Origin: Massilia sp. ZL223
Lineage (GTDB): Bacteria; Pseudomonadota; Gammaproteobacteria; Burkholderiales; Burkholderiaceae_D
Direction of reading: 5' to 3'
Assembly (NCBI RefSeq): GCF_018119395.1
Contig: NZ_JAGPWD010000026.1
Coordinates: 1-64,000 of the forward strand
Length of the DNA stretch: 64,000 bases
The position numbers were made by a program, and so were the translations under genes. The notes below the pieces were generated by a model. That model was not told where the DNA came from. It ran no database searches and was given only the letters and a program-made list of their open reading frames with translations. Of the stretch, positions 9,083 to 18,076 are shown in pieces (position 1 is the stretch's first letter; each line of letters starts with the position of its first letter).

Positions 9083-9598
9083 GTCTATATACCCACAAAA
9101 AGTTTCGGCAGAAAAAATATTGCCGTACGGATAGATCCAGAATACAGCGGAAGATCAAGTGCCGTGCGGAAAAATTCCGCTTTGTCAACGGAAAAATTCC
9201 GAAAAACAACACAATATTGTTCGGTGGTTCAACATTGATGTCAATAAATATTTGACCAAATGCATTAATTTGTTAGTGTTGTTTTGTAAATTTCCATTTT
9301 TGCAAAACGACATTTCGTTGACTAAGCGATTACACCTATTGCTTTGTGAGCAAAATTTCTAAACATTTGCATCAAGATTGTTGTAATCGGTACATCGTTG
9401 CCTGATTAGCAGGCAGGGGTGCTGTGGCATAATGCCGGGTGACTTTTTCATGCCGACGAGGCTGTTTGATGTCTACGAGCCTTGCCGTAAAGGATGAATG
9501 GTTTGCGGTGGGGAAATAGTTTGGAACTACAGCGATATAAAACATGGGCCGTGTGATGCGCCATCGATCTACTTGCCGAGCCGACCTGGGCCGCCTAC
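9083..9598. other. AT-rich divergent intergenic region
   Basis: This 516-base region separates the lipoprotein gene (minus) from the beta-helix gene (plus) and must hold both promoters. It is much richer in A+T than its neighbours, especially 9100-9370. It holds a pair of palindromes at 9166-9201. I see no ORF with sensible codon use, no tRNA and no insertion-sequence ends. No -35/-10 pair with correct spacing stood out. Confidence 0.6.
9166..9201. promoter_or_regulatory. Paired palindromic operator candidate (CGGAAAAATTCCG x2)
   Basis: GCGGAAAAATTCCGC at 9166-9180 and CGGAAAAATTCCG at 9189-9201 share the same 13-base palindrome. Their centres are 22 bp apart, two helical turns, as expected for cooperative binding of a dimeric regulator on one face of the DNA. 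They lie about 85-120 bases upstream of the lipoprotein start. The binding protein is unknown. Confidence 0.5.
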
Positions 9599-9601
9599 GT
9601 G

Positions 9602-11107
9602 ATGGCAAGCACACCTAGAAGCGCCGGCCAGCGGGCGCGCCGCCGCCCTTTCTGGATCCGGCTGGCCATGACGGGAGTGCTGCTGGGTGCCGCCGTCGCT
9701 GGCGGCGCGCTCTATTTCTTGAACGACGCGGGCATCACGCCGCGTTCGCTTGGCCCGTATATCGAACGCCGCAGCCAGGGACATAACCCTGTGATCGAAG
9801 GCATTGGACGCAGCGCGCGGAGCTGGCTGATCGCGGCCGACCGCGGCGAGCAGCCTTTGGCAGCCGCGGCTTGGCGCCCCGGCTTCGTCGGCATGCAGGA
9901 AGCAGCGGTCCTGCCTGCCACGCAGGCGACGGAGGGGGAGCGTGAAGTGCTGGTCGTCGATGGGCCCGACCTGGCGCGCGCCCTGCGCGCCGCCGTGCCT
10001 GGCCAGCGCATTACCCTGTTGCCGGGAATCTATCGGATCGAAGGCACGCTGGAGGCCTTTCGCCCGGGCAGTGCGGAAGCGCCGATCAGCGTGCGCGCGC
10101 ACCGGCCGGGCAGCGCCGTCCTGGAGATCGCCGGGGGCGAGGGTTTCAGGGTCACGGCGCCCTATTGGCGCTTCGAGAACCTGGTGCTGCGCGGCGTCTG
10201 CAGCGGGAACAGCGAATGCGAGCACGCCTTCCACGTGGCCGGCGATGCCCATCACTTTGCCGCCGTCAACAACCTGGTGGAGGACTTCCACGCCCACTTC
10301 AAGATCAATGGCGAGCGGGGGCGCTACCCGGACCATGGGGTGATCGAGTCCAATACCTTGCGCAACAACACCGTGCGCCTGACCGAAAAGCCGGTCACGC
10401 CGATCGACCTGGTGACGGCCAGCCATTGGCGCATCCGCGGCAACCTGATCAGCGATTTCGTCAAAGGCGCCGGCAACCAGGTCAGCTACGGCGCTTTCGC
10501 CAAAGGCGGCGGCAGCGACAACATCCTGGAGCGCAATGTGGTGATCTGCGAAGACCGCTTGCGCGGCGCGCCTGGACAGCGCATCGGCCTGTCGCTCGGC
10601 GGCGGCGGCACCGGCCGCGATTACTGCCGCGGCGGCAAGTGCATCACCGAGCAGACCGGCGGCATCCTGCGCGCCAACCTGGTCGCCTCCTGTTCGGACG
10701 ACGGCATCTACCTGAACGCGGCCGCGCGCAGCATCTTGCTGCACAACACCGTGGTCGACACCGGCGGCATCACGGTGCGCTACCCGGAGAGCAGCGCCGA
10801 CATCGCCGGCAACCTGGTCGACGGCATCATCCGCAGCCGCGACGGCGGCCTGCTGCGCCTGGCGGACAACCTGCATACCTCGGCCGCGCGCCTGTATCTC
10901 GGCAGCCACCCCTACCGCGCGCTGTTCCGCGACCCGTCGAGCCTGGACTTCCGCTGGCGCGAGCCGGCGCCGGTCCGTCCGGCCGCGGATGGAGCAGCAC
11001 CGGACCTGTGTGCGCCGGCGCGGCCGGCCATGGCGCGCTACGGCGCCTTCGAGGATTTCGCGGCCTGCCTGGATCCTGCGGCGAGGACGGTGCGCACGCT
11101 TCAGTAG
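9602..11107 (+). CDS. Membrane-anchored right-handed beta-helix protein
   Basis: About 501 residues. ATG at 9602 (a GTG directly before it is also possible); neither has a clear ribosome binding site. After a basic N-terminus (RARRRPFWIRL) comes one transmembrane segment (residues ~22-40), then a linker, then a solenoid of N/I/V-rich rungs from about residue 115 on (LLPGIYRIEGTLEAFRPG, FENLVLRGVCSG, HGVIESNTLRNN, NILERNVVICEDR, ILLHNTVVDTGG). This is the pectate-lyase/alginate-epimerase superfold. It heads a plus-strand run that continues with an asparagine-synthase-like gene, a flippase, a toroid protein and an acetyltransferase, so it probably works on the polysaccharide made by that run. 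Whether it is a lyase, epimerase or binding protein is unknown. Confidence 0.78.
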   Translation: MASTPRSAGQRARRRPFWIRLAMTGVLLGAAVAGGALYFLNDAGITPRSLGPYIERRSQGHNPVIEGIGRSARSWLIAADRGEQPLAAAAWRPGFVGMQEAAVLPATQATEGEREVLVVDGPDLARALRAAVPGQRITLLPGIYRIEGTLEAFRPGSAEAPISVRAHRPGSAVLEIAGGEGFRVTAPYWRFENLVLRGVCSGNSECEHAFHVAGDAHHFAAVNNLVEDFHAHFKINGERGRYPDHGVIESNTLRNNTVRLTEKPVTPIDLVTASHWRIRGNLISDFVKGAGNQVSYGAFAKGGGSDNILERNVVICEDRLRGAPGQRIGLSLGGGGTGRDYCRGGKCITEQTGGILRANLVASCSDDGIYLNAAARSILLHNTVVDTGGITVRYPESSADIAGNLVDGIIRSRDGGLLRLADNLHTSAARLYLGSHPYRALFRDPSSLDFRWREPAPVRPAADGAAPDLCAPARPAMARYGAFEDFAACLDPAARTVRTLQ

Positions 11108-11173
11108 CGCCTGGAAATACTGCCTAGAGTAAAATATTATTTATTTAGCACTTCTTTCTTTGAGGAAAAGAAC

Positions 11174-12916
11174 ATGTCCATCTTTGCAGGCGTGTATGCG
11201 CGCCGGGCAGGCCAGCAGGTTCCGCCGCAGCTTGCGCAGCAGCTGCGGGCAGCGATGTCGCGTCATCCCGAGGATGCCGGCCGGGTGCAGGAATACACGG
11301 ATGGCCGGGCGCTGCTGCTGACGCTCGATGTCGGCGCCCTGGGCGGCACCGGCGCTTATGCGGATGACGGGCGGGTCGCCTTCGCCGCCGGTGCTCCCTT
11401 GCTGCAGCCTGCGGCAAGCGCCGAGCCGCTGGCACGCGACGACAGCGTGGCTGCGCTGGCGCGCGCCATCGGCGGCGACGAGGCGCTGCGCGCCTGCCGC
11501 GGCACCTATTGCGCCGTAGTGTACGAGATCGCGGAGCAGCGCCTGCACCTGATCACGGACAAGTCCGGCGTGCGCCCGGTCTACTGCTGGATCTCGCCCG
11601 ACTACCTGGTGTTCGCCACGGCCCTGCGCATCATCGAGGCTGTGTCCTTCTGCAAGAAAACCCTGAACATGCAGGGCATCGCCGAATCCTCCTGCTTCGG
11701 CTTCCCGCTGGGCGACCGTACTCCCTACGACAACGTGATCTCGATGCTGGCCGGCGAACACCTGGCGGCCGAAGGCGAGCAGCTGAGGCGCCCGCGCTAC
11801 TGGCGCTGGGATGAGCCGATGACGCCGGCCGCCCCCGGCCCGGGCCCGCACGAACGCCTGTACCGCAGCTTCCAGCAGGCGGTGCGCATCCGCCTGGGCG
11901 CGGACCGCTCGACCGCTTCCTTCCTCAGCGGCGGCCTGGATTCGCGGGTGATCGTGGCCGAACTGCGCCATGCCGGAGCCAGCGTGTTCACGGCCAACTA
12001 TGCCCCGGCCGGCAGCCAGGACCAGGTGCTGGGCAAGATGATTTCGGACCGGCTCGGCACCCACAATACCCCGCTGGTGCGCACCGCCGTGGTCGAAGGC
12101 GACCCCTACAGCAAGGCCACGGTGCACGAATGGCTCAAGCTGCCGGAATACCAGGCCACCCAGCCGGCGCGTCCGCGGGTACTGTGGTCGGGCGATGGCG
12201 GCAGCGTGGGCCTGGGCCATGTCTACCTGAACCAGGGCATCGTCGACGCCATGCGCGCGGGCAAAGTGCAGGAATCGATCGACCGCTTCTTCGCCTATAA
12301 CCGGCTGGCCTTGTCGGTCAAGCTGTTCAAGCCGGAACTCGGCGCCGACCTGACCCGCCTGGTGAACCAGGGCGTGCTGTCCGAGCTGGAAGCGCTCAAG
12401 CCGGCCGACCCGGGCCGCGCCTGGTACCTGTTCCTGATGATGAACGACCAGCGCCGCCACCTGTTCAACCATTTTGAATCGATGGACCTGGGACGCCTGG
12501 AGTTCGAGCTGCCTTTCTTCGACGCCGAGTTCCTGGCCGACGTGATGCGCGAACCCTTCGATCCCTTCCTGCGCCACGCGTTCTACGTGGAGTGGCTGAA
12601 ATGCTTCCACCCCGCCGTCGCCGGCACCCCGTGGCAGGCCTACCCGAACCACGTGCCCTGCCCGCACCCGCTGCCCGCGGAGGCCACCTACCAATGGGAC
12701 GGGCTCACCCCGGGCGAATTCTCCAAGAGGATCGCCTTCTCGCTGGAGTGCGCGCGCGGCCTGCTGGCGGCGTCCGAGTTCACGCGGCGCTTCCTGGGCG
12801 CCTTCCGCATGCGCCTGTTCCTGCTTGCCCTGCGCCTGACCGGCCGGGATTATTCGCACCAGCTGAAGGCGCCCTCGCTGATGCACCAATACTGGACCCG
12901 CACCCTGGCCGAGTAA
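11174..12916 (+). CDS. Asparagine synthase-like amidotransferase lacking the N-terminal cysteine
   Basis: A 580-residue protein with GAGGAAA upstream of its ATG. The C-terminal half carries the PP-loop of the asparagine synthetase/beta-lactam synthetase family (TASFLSGGLDSRVIVAEL) that binds ATP. The N-terminal half resembles the glutaminase domain but begins MSIFAGVY rather than MCGI, so the Cys2 nucleophile that releases ammonia from glutamine is missing. It therefore either takes free ammonia or another amine, or makes a non-Asn amide or adenylated product, as beta-lactam synthetase does. Related proteins occur in many exopolysaccharide loci and are thought to amidate uronic acids. Compare the canonical copy at 39386-41302. 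Confidence 0.82.
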   Translation: MSIFAGVYARRAGQQVPPQLAQQLRAAMSRHPEDAGRVQEYTDGRALLLTLDVGALGGTGAYADDGRVAFAAGAPLLQPAASAEPLARDDSVAALARAIGGDEALRACRGTYCAVVYEIAEQRLHLITDKSGVRPVYCWISPDYLVFATALRIIEAVSFCKKTLNMQGIAESSCFGFPLGDRTPYDNVISMLAGEHLAAEGEQLRRPRYWRWDEPMTPAAPGPGPHERLYRSFQQAVRIRLGADRSTASFLSGGLDSRVIVAELRHAGASVFTANYAPAGSQDQVLGKMISDRLGTHNTPLVRTAVVEGDPYSKATVHEWLKLPEYQATQPARPRVLWSGDGGSVGLGHVYLNQGIVDAMRAGKVQESIDRFFAYNRLALSVKLFKPELGADLTRLVNQGVLSELEALKPADPGRAWYLFLMMNDQRRHLFNHFESMDLGRLEFELPFFDAEFLADVMREPFDPFLRHAFYVEWLKCFHPAVAGTPWQAYPNHVPCPHPLPAEATYQWDGLTPGEFSKRIAFSLECARGLLAASEFTRRFLGAFRMRLFLLALRLTGRDYSHQLKAPSLMHQYWTRTLAE

Positions 12917-12947
12917 GGACAGACCGCAAGGAAACGCGCATCGCTTC

Positions 12948-14393
12948 ATGAAACTACATACTGAAATCGCACGGGGCCTGAAATGGACGGCCGGGGCCAA
13001 GCTCGGCAGCCAGCTGGTCACCTGGGGCATCACGATCTATGTCATGCGCGTGCTCGATCCCGGCGACTATGGCTTGCTGGCCATGGCCACCGTGTTCCTG
13101 GCGCTGCTGGCCATGTTCGCCGAGGTCGGGCTGGGACCGGCCCTGGTGCAGAAGAGCGAGCTGGCGCCGGAGACCGTGCGCCGCGCCTACGGCATCGTCT
13201 GGGTCGTGAACCTGGTCCTGTTCGCCCTGCTGAACCTGGCGGCCGGCCTGGTGGCCGGTTTCTACGGCGAAGCGCGGCTGGTGCCGGTATTGCACGTGCT
13301 GTCGCTGCAGTTCCTGATCATTCCCTTCATCGTCGTGCCCGACGCCATGTTGCAGCGCAAGCTGGACTACAAGTGGCGCTCGCTGATCGAACTGGCCACG
13401 GCCGTCGCGGCCAGCGTGGCGACCCTGCTCATGGCGCTGGCCGGCTACGGCGTCTGGTCGCTGGTCGCCGGCATGCTGGCCAACACGGCCTGCAAGGCGG
13501 TGCTGCTGAACGTCGTCTCGCCTTACCTGCGCCTGCCCAGCTTCGCGCTGGGCGGCATGCGCCAGGTGGTCCAGTTCGGAGGAAACGTCACGGCCTCGCG
13601 CTTCCTGTGGTTCTTCTTCACCCAGATCGACGTGGTCCTGATCGGCCGCCTGCTCGGCGACCATGTGCTCGGGCTGTATTCGGTGGCCGTGCACCTGGCC
13701 TCGCTGCCGGCGCAGCGGGTGTCGGGCATCCTCAACCAGGTCGCCTTCCCGGCCGCGGCCCGCTTCCAGCACGACCGCGCCGCCATCGGCGCCCAGCTGC
13801 TGCGCGCCATCGGCTACGTCAGCCTGATCGCCTTCCCCATCCTGTGGGGCATGTCCTGCGTGGCCTACGAACTGATTCCGGTCCTGCTCGGACCCGAATG
13901 GGGCGGCGCCATCCTGCCTTTCCAGATCCTGACCCTGGTGATGCCGTTCCGGATGATCATCGGTTTCCTGCCGACCGTCACCGACGCCCTCGGCCGCTCG
14001 GATGTCGCGCTGCGCAACGCGGCGCTCGGCTGCCTGGTCATGCCGGCCGCGCTCTACGTGGGCAGCCATTGGGGCATCGCCGGCGTGGCCTATGCCTGGG
14101 TGACCGCCTATCCGGTGGTCCTGTTCATGAACTTGCGCCGCATGCTGCCCGTGATCGGTATTTCCCTGCGCGCGGTGGCCGAGCGGGTGGCGCCCGCGCT
14201 GTTCTCGGCGGCCGGCATGTACGGCGCGGTATGGGCCGTGCGCATGGCCTGGCGCGGCGCCGGCGGCGTGACGGCCCTGGTGCTGGAAATCGTGGCCGGC
14301 GTGTGCAGCTATGTGCTGCTCAGCATGGTTTGCAACCGAGCGCTGCTGGCCGAACTGTTGCGCCGCGGCCGCCCGGCAAGCCCGGCGGCATGA
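12948..14393 (+). CDS. Lipopolysaccharide/exopolysaccharide flippase (Wzx-like, MOP family)
   Basis: A 481-residue protein with about 12-14 hydrophobic segments and the N-terminal pattern GLKWTAGAKLGSQLVTWGITIYVMRVLDPGDYGLLAMATVF, typical of polysaccharide biosynthesis (MOP) exporters of the WzxC/AmsL type. It moves undecaprenyl-linked repeat units from the cytoplasmic to the periplasmic face. It follows the asparagine-synthase-like gene by 31 bases in one operon. It is the only flippase I see in the window, so it probably serves the whole locus. Confidence 0.9.
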   Translation: MKLHTEIARGLKWTAGAKLGSQLVTWGITIYVMRVLDPGDYGLLAMATVFLALLAMFAEVGLGPALVQKSELAPETVRRAYGIVWVVNLVLFALLNLAAGLVAGFYGEARLVPVLHVLSLQFLIIPFIVVPDAMLQRKLDYKWRSLIELATAVAASVATLLMALAGYGVWSLVAGMLANTACKAVLLNVVSPYLRLPSFALGGMRQVVQFGGNVTASRFLWFFFTQIDVVLIGRLLGDHVLGLYSVAVHLASLPAQRVSGILNQVAFPAAARFQHDRAAIGAQLLRAIGYVSLIAFPILWGMSCVAYELIPVLLGPEWGGAILPFQILTLVMPFRMIIGFLPTVTDALGRSDVALRNAALGCLVMPAALYVGSHWGIAGVAYAWVTAYPVVLFMNLRRMLPVIGISLRAVAERVAPALFSAAGMYGAVWAVRMAWRGAGGVTALVLEIVAGVCSYVLLSMVCNRALLAELLRRGRPASPAA

Positions 14394-14530
14394 AGACGGC
14401 GTATGCACGGCGGCGCTAAATTGACAGCCGCCACTAATGATGCCACCATCATATTTATCATTTTGTAAATTTTTTGATCAACGCGCTGGCGCCTTCCCTG
14501 CGAACGGCGCCCCACTTTTCAGGACGCACC

Positions 14531-15730
14531 GTGTTCCAATTGCTTAAATCGATCAAGAACCAGTTTTCCCCACAGCCGCCCCTGACCGACCTGGCCAAGG
14601 CCGAGCTGGAACGCGACCAGCGCGGCCTCCCGGCGCGCGATCCCGGGATCGAGGCCGTGATTGAGGCCTGCACCCGCTGGCTCTGCCTGGCCCAGGACAA
14701 GTCCGCCTCCAACGACGGCGGCGTGGCGCGCGACTTCAGCCTGCAGAAGGGCTGGGCGACCTCGTATCCGGAAACCACCGGCTACATCATCCCGACCATC
14801 ATCGAACTGGCGCGCCGCAAGGGTGACGCCGGCCTGCATGCGCGTGCGCGCCGCATGCTGGACTGGTGCGTGGCGATCCAGTTCCCGGAAGGCGGTTTCC
14901 AGGGCGGCAAGATCGACGCCACTCCACGCGTCCCGGTCACCTTCAACACCGGCCAGATCCTGATCGGCCTGGCCGCCGGCGCCGCCGAATACGGGGATCC
15001 GCGCTACCTGGAGTCCATGCACCGCGCCGCCGCCTGGCTGCGCGACGACCTCGACGCCGACGGCTGCTGGCGCAAGCACCCGACCCCGTTCGCCAAGCCG
15101 GGGGAAAAAGCCTATGAAACCCACGTCGCCTGGGGCCTGTTCGAGGCCGAGCGCGTGGCGCCGGGCCACGGCTACGGCGCAGCGGGACTGCGCCAGGTCG
15201 ACTGGGCCCTGAGCAAGCAGCAGCCGAACGGCTGGTTCGCCTCGAACTGCCTGACCGACGCCGACAACCCGCTCACCCACACCATCGGCTACGTGCTGCG
15301 CGGCGTGCTCGAAGGCCACCTGCTTTCCGGCCGGGCCGACCTGCTGCAGGCCGCGCAGCGCACCGGCGCCAGCCTGGCCGAGGCGGTCGGCCCGGACGGC
15401 TACCTGGCCGGACGCCTGGACCGCAACTTCCGTCCGGCGGTCGACTACGTCTGCCTGACCGGCTCGGTGCAAATCGCGCATTGCCTGTTCCTGCTGCATC
15501 GCCTGACCGGCGAGCGGCGCTTCCTGGACACCGGCCGCAAGCTGACCGCCTACGTGCGCCGCAGCATCCGCATCGAAGGCGGCCCCGGGGACACCGTGGG
15601 CGGCGTGAAGGGCTCGTTCCCGGTCAACGGCGACTACGGCCAGTGGGAATACCTGAACTGGGCCGCCAAGTTCTGCATCGACGCCAATCTGCTGGAAGCG
15701 GAACTGGTCGGAGCGGGCGTCCATGCTTGA
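14531..15730 (+). CDS. Alpha/alpha-toroid protein of unknown function
   Basis: About 399 residues if started at the GTG at 14531 (AGGACG just upstream); a TTG 19 codons earlier is less likely. The sequence has repeated helical-hairpin units with Gly-Trp/Phe turns (FPEGGFQGGKI, DADGCWRKHP, QQPNGWFASN), the pattern of (alpha/alpha)6 toroids such as prenyltransferase/squalene-cyclase-like and unsaturated glucuronyl hydrolase folds. There is no DXDD or other diagnostic catalytic motif. It has no signal peptide. It overlaps the following AAC(3)-like gene by 8 bases, so the two are translationally coupled and likely modify the same sugar. Specific function unknown. Confidence 0.65.
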   Translation: MFQLLKSIKNQFSPQPPLTDLAKAELERDQRGLPARDPGIEAVIEACTRWLCLAQDKSASNDGGVARDFSLQKGWATSYPETTGYIIPTIIELARRKGDAGLHARARRMLDWCVAIQFPEGGFQGGKIDATPRVPVTFNTGQILIGLAAGAAEYGDPRYLESMHRAAAWLRDDLDADGCWRKHPTPFAKPGEKAYETHVAWGLFEAERVAPGHGYGAAGLRQVDWALSKQQPNGWFASNCLTDADNPLTHTIGYVLRGVLEGHLLSGRADLLQAAQRTGASLAEAVGPDGYLAGRLDRNFRPAVDYVCLTGSVQIAHCLFLLHRLTGERRFLDTGRKLTAYVRRSIRIEGGPGDTVGGVKGSFPVNGDYGQWEYLNWAAKFCIDANLLEAELVGAGVHA

Positions 15731-16652
15731 GCCGCTCAAGCGCGCCGTCAAGGCCAGGCTGGAACAGCTGCGGCGGCGGCGCAGCGAGCAGCAGCTGCGC
15801 CAGGCCGGCCGCCATGTCACCCGCGCCGGGCTGGCGCAGGACCTGGCGCGCCTCGGCATCGCGCGCGGCGACACCGTCTTCCTGCATTCCTCGCTGAAGA
15901 GCCTGGGCTATGTGGAAGGCGGGGCCGCCAGCGTGATCGGCGCGCTGCAGGACGCCGTGGGGCCGCAAGGCACCTTGCTGGTGCCGACCTATTACCTGCC
16001 GGCCGGCACCGTCAAGGCCACCTGCGAGCTGGAAGGCTATGTGTTCGATCCGCGCAGCCACGGCACCAACATGGGACGCCTGCCCGAGACCTTCCTGCGC
16101 GAGGCGGCCACCCACCGCAGCCTGCATCCGACCCATTCGGTGTCGGCCTGGGGCCGCCATGCGGACTACCTGACCTCCGGCCATCATGAAGCGCCCTCGA
16201 TCTTCGGCGCAGGCTCGCCCTGGGAGCGCTTCGTGGGCCTGGAGGGCGCCAAGGTGCTGGGCCTGGGCGTGTCGATGGGGCCCGTGACCTTCTATCATGT
16301 CGTGGAAGACGCGCTGGGCGAGGCTTTCCCCGAGCCGATCTGGGAGCCGCGCACCTACCGCCTGCCTTGCCTGGACAAGTCCGGACAGCGCTGGGAGGTG
16401 CCGGTGCGTCCGTTCGCGCCGGACGTGGCGGCGCGCCGCATCGACTATGCCGCACGCGAAGACCTGCGCGACTATTTCCGGCGCGAGTTCGAGCGCGCCG
16501 GCCTGCGCGTCAACGGCCGGGTGGGAGAGGCCGACGCCTGGTTCATCCCGGCGCGCGGATTCTTCGACCACCTGCGCACGCTCGCGGCCGAAGGCATCAC
16601 CATCTATTCGACCCCGGAACAACTGGCCGCGCGGCCGGCGGACCGACGCTGA
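15723..16652 (+). CDS. AAC(3)-family N-acetyltransferase
   Basis: A 309-residue member of the aminoglycoside 3-N-acetyltransferase fold (antibiotic_NAT). Motifs: GDTVFLHSSLKSLGYVEGG (residues ~47-65), GPQGTLLVPTYY and THSVSAWGRHADYL. The family moves acetyl from acetyl-CoA to an amine. Given its place in a polysaccharide operon and 8-base overlap with the toroid gene, the natural substrate is more likely an amino sugar of the exopolysaccharide than an antibiotic. The gene ends at 16652, directly next to the stop of the convergent glycosyltransferase gene. Confidence 0.82.
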   Translation: MLEPLKRAVKARLEQLRRRRSEQQLRQAGRHVTRAGLAQDLARLGIARGDTVFLHSSLKSLGYVEGGAASVIGALQDAVGPQGTLLVPTYYLPAGTVKATCELEGYVFDPRSHGTNMGRLPETFLREAATHRSLHPTHSVSAWGRHADYLTSGHHEAPSIFGAGSPWERFVGLEGAKVLGLGVSMGPVTFYHVVEDALGEAFPEPIWEPRTYRLPCLDKSGQRWEVPVRPFAPDVAARRIDYAAREDLRDYFRREFERAGLRVNGRVGEADAWFIPARGFFDHLRTLAAEGITIYSTPEQLAARPADRR

Positions 16653-18023
16653 TCAGGCCCGGGCGCCTTCCTGCACCACTTCGTCGAGCAGAGCGGCCAG
16701 CTGTTCGCTGCGCGAGCGGCGCGAGTAGAACTGGCTGGCGTTTTCCGGCGGCAGCGGGGCTTTTCCTTCGCGCAGCAGGCCGACGAAACGCATCAGGCCG
16801 GACTTGATATCTTCCTTGTCGTCCAGGCGCGCGATGGTGTCCAGACCGGCCTTGCGCATGGTGGCGGCGGTATCGCCTTCGGGATCGGTCAGCGCCAGGA
16901 TCGGACGGCGCGCCCGCATGTATTCGTACAGCTTGGCCGGGATCTGGGCGTTGCAGTGCGCAGCCTGCATCACCAGCAGGCCGTCCGCATCCAGCATCTC
17001 GGCCAGCGCCGCGCGGTAGGGAATCGGCGGCTCGAGCATCACCAGGCCCTGCAAGCCGAATTGTTCGATCAGGCGGTTCAGCAGGTCTTCGTGCACCGCG
17101 GCGCGCAATACCACGCGCAGCTTGTCGGGACCGACCAGGCCTTCCCGGCGCAGTTCGCCCAGAGCCGCCAGCATGGGCGTGGGGTCGCGCTCGAGCGGAT
17201 AGATGATGCCGCTGTGGAGCAGCACCAGCGGACCGTCCCCGCGCGGCGCCGGCTGGTAGTTCGCGGTGGCGCGCACGAAGTCGTCTTCATCGTAGCCGTT
17301 CTCGATCAGGCGGAAGCGGCTGGCCGGCACCTCCGGATAGCGCGCGCGGTACAGAGCCAGCGCTCCCGGGGTCGTGAACACCAGGCGGGTGCAGTTGCGC
17401 ACCGTGAGCTTTTCCACCCAGCGGTAGGCATGCCAGACCATGCGGTTCTCGGGCGTGTTCTTCTCCGTCATCGGGTCGCGCATGTCGGCGATCCAGGGCA
17501 GTCCGCTCAGGCGCTTGAGGGTGTAGCCGATCAGGTGCGCGGTCGGGATCGGATAGGTCGACCAGATCACGCGCGGGCGGAATTCGCGAATCAGCTTCAG
17601 GCCGGCCGGTACGGCCCCGAACAGCCAGGTGACCCAGCGGTCGGGCAGGGCGGTCGGGCGCAGGTAGCGGCCGCGGATCGCCAGGTGGCGCCCGGAATCC
17701 AGGGCGAAGGGACGCCGCACCACCAGGTCGGCCGGTACGTCGCCCATCTGGTCGTCGCTGCTGGCCGCATAGGCGCGCCGGTGCGCCGACAGCACCAGCG
17801 GCTTCCATCCCAGCTGGGGAAGATGCTGGGAGAACTTCAGCGTGCGCTGGATGCCGCTGCTGCCGCGCTGCGGCGGAAAATGGAAGGCCACCAGCAGCAC
17901 GGCCGGGTTGGCTTCCTTGCGCGCAGCGGGCGCGGACGGTGCGCTGAGGGGTTCATGCTCCGGCTCGCGCTGCGCCAGCAGTTCCAGGGTATCCGGCTGG
18001 GGCGGGGTGCTACTGTTTTGCAT
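16653..18023 (-). CDS. GT-B glycosyltransferase
   Basis: A 456-residue protein starting at the ATG at 18023 (MQNSSTPPQPDTLELL). The first ~55 residues are a non-conserved, polar extension. Then a GT-B Rossmann start (AVLLVAFHFPPQRGSSGIQRTLKFSQHLPQLGW) and C-terminal acceptor/donor region with YEYMRARRPILAL. It resembles WbuB-like family 4 glycosyltransferases. It is the last gene of the FemAB/GT/deacetylase/GT run on the minus strand. Sugar specificity cannot be read from sequence. Confidence 0.83.
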   Translation of the reverse strand: MQNSSTPPQPDTLELLAQREPEHEPLSAPSAPAARKEANPAVLLVAFHFPPQRGSSGIQRTLKFSQHLPQLGWKPLVLSAHRRAYAASSDDQMGDVPADLVVRRPFALDSGRHLAIRGRYLRPTALPDRWVTWLFGAVPAGLKLIREFRPRVIWSTYPIPTAHLIGYTLKRLSGLPWIADMRDPMTEKNTPENRMVWHAYRWVEKLTVRNCTRLVFTTPGALALYRARYPEVPASRFRLIENGYDEDDFVRATANYQPAPRGDGPLVLLHSGIIYPLERDPTPMLAALGELRREGLVGPDKLRVVLRAAVHEDLLNRLIEQFGLQGLVMLEPPIPYRAALAEMLDADGLLVMQAAHCNAQIPAKLYEYMRARRPILALTDPEGDTAATMRKAGLDTIARLDDKEDIKSGLMRFVGLLREGKAPLPPENASQFYSRRSRSEQLAALLDEVVQEGARA

Positions 18024-18076
18024 CTGAGGCTTTCTGGTTTCGGATAAGGCAATCGATGTCGGCGGTGTTGCCGCGT

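Noticed and set aside
15723..16652. Antibiotic resistance gene (AAC(3))
   Set aside because: The fold matches, but the operon context points to a polysaccharide substrate; no sign of a mobile resistance element.
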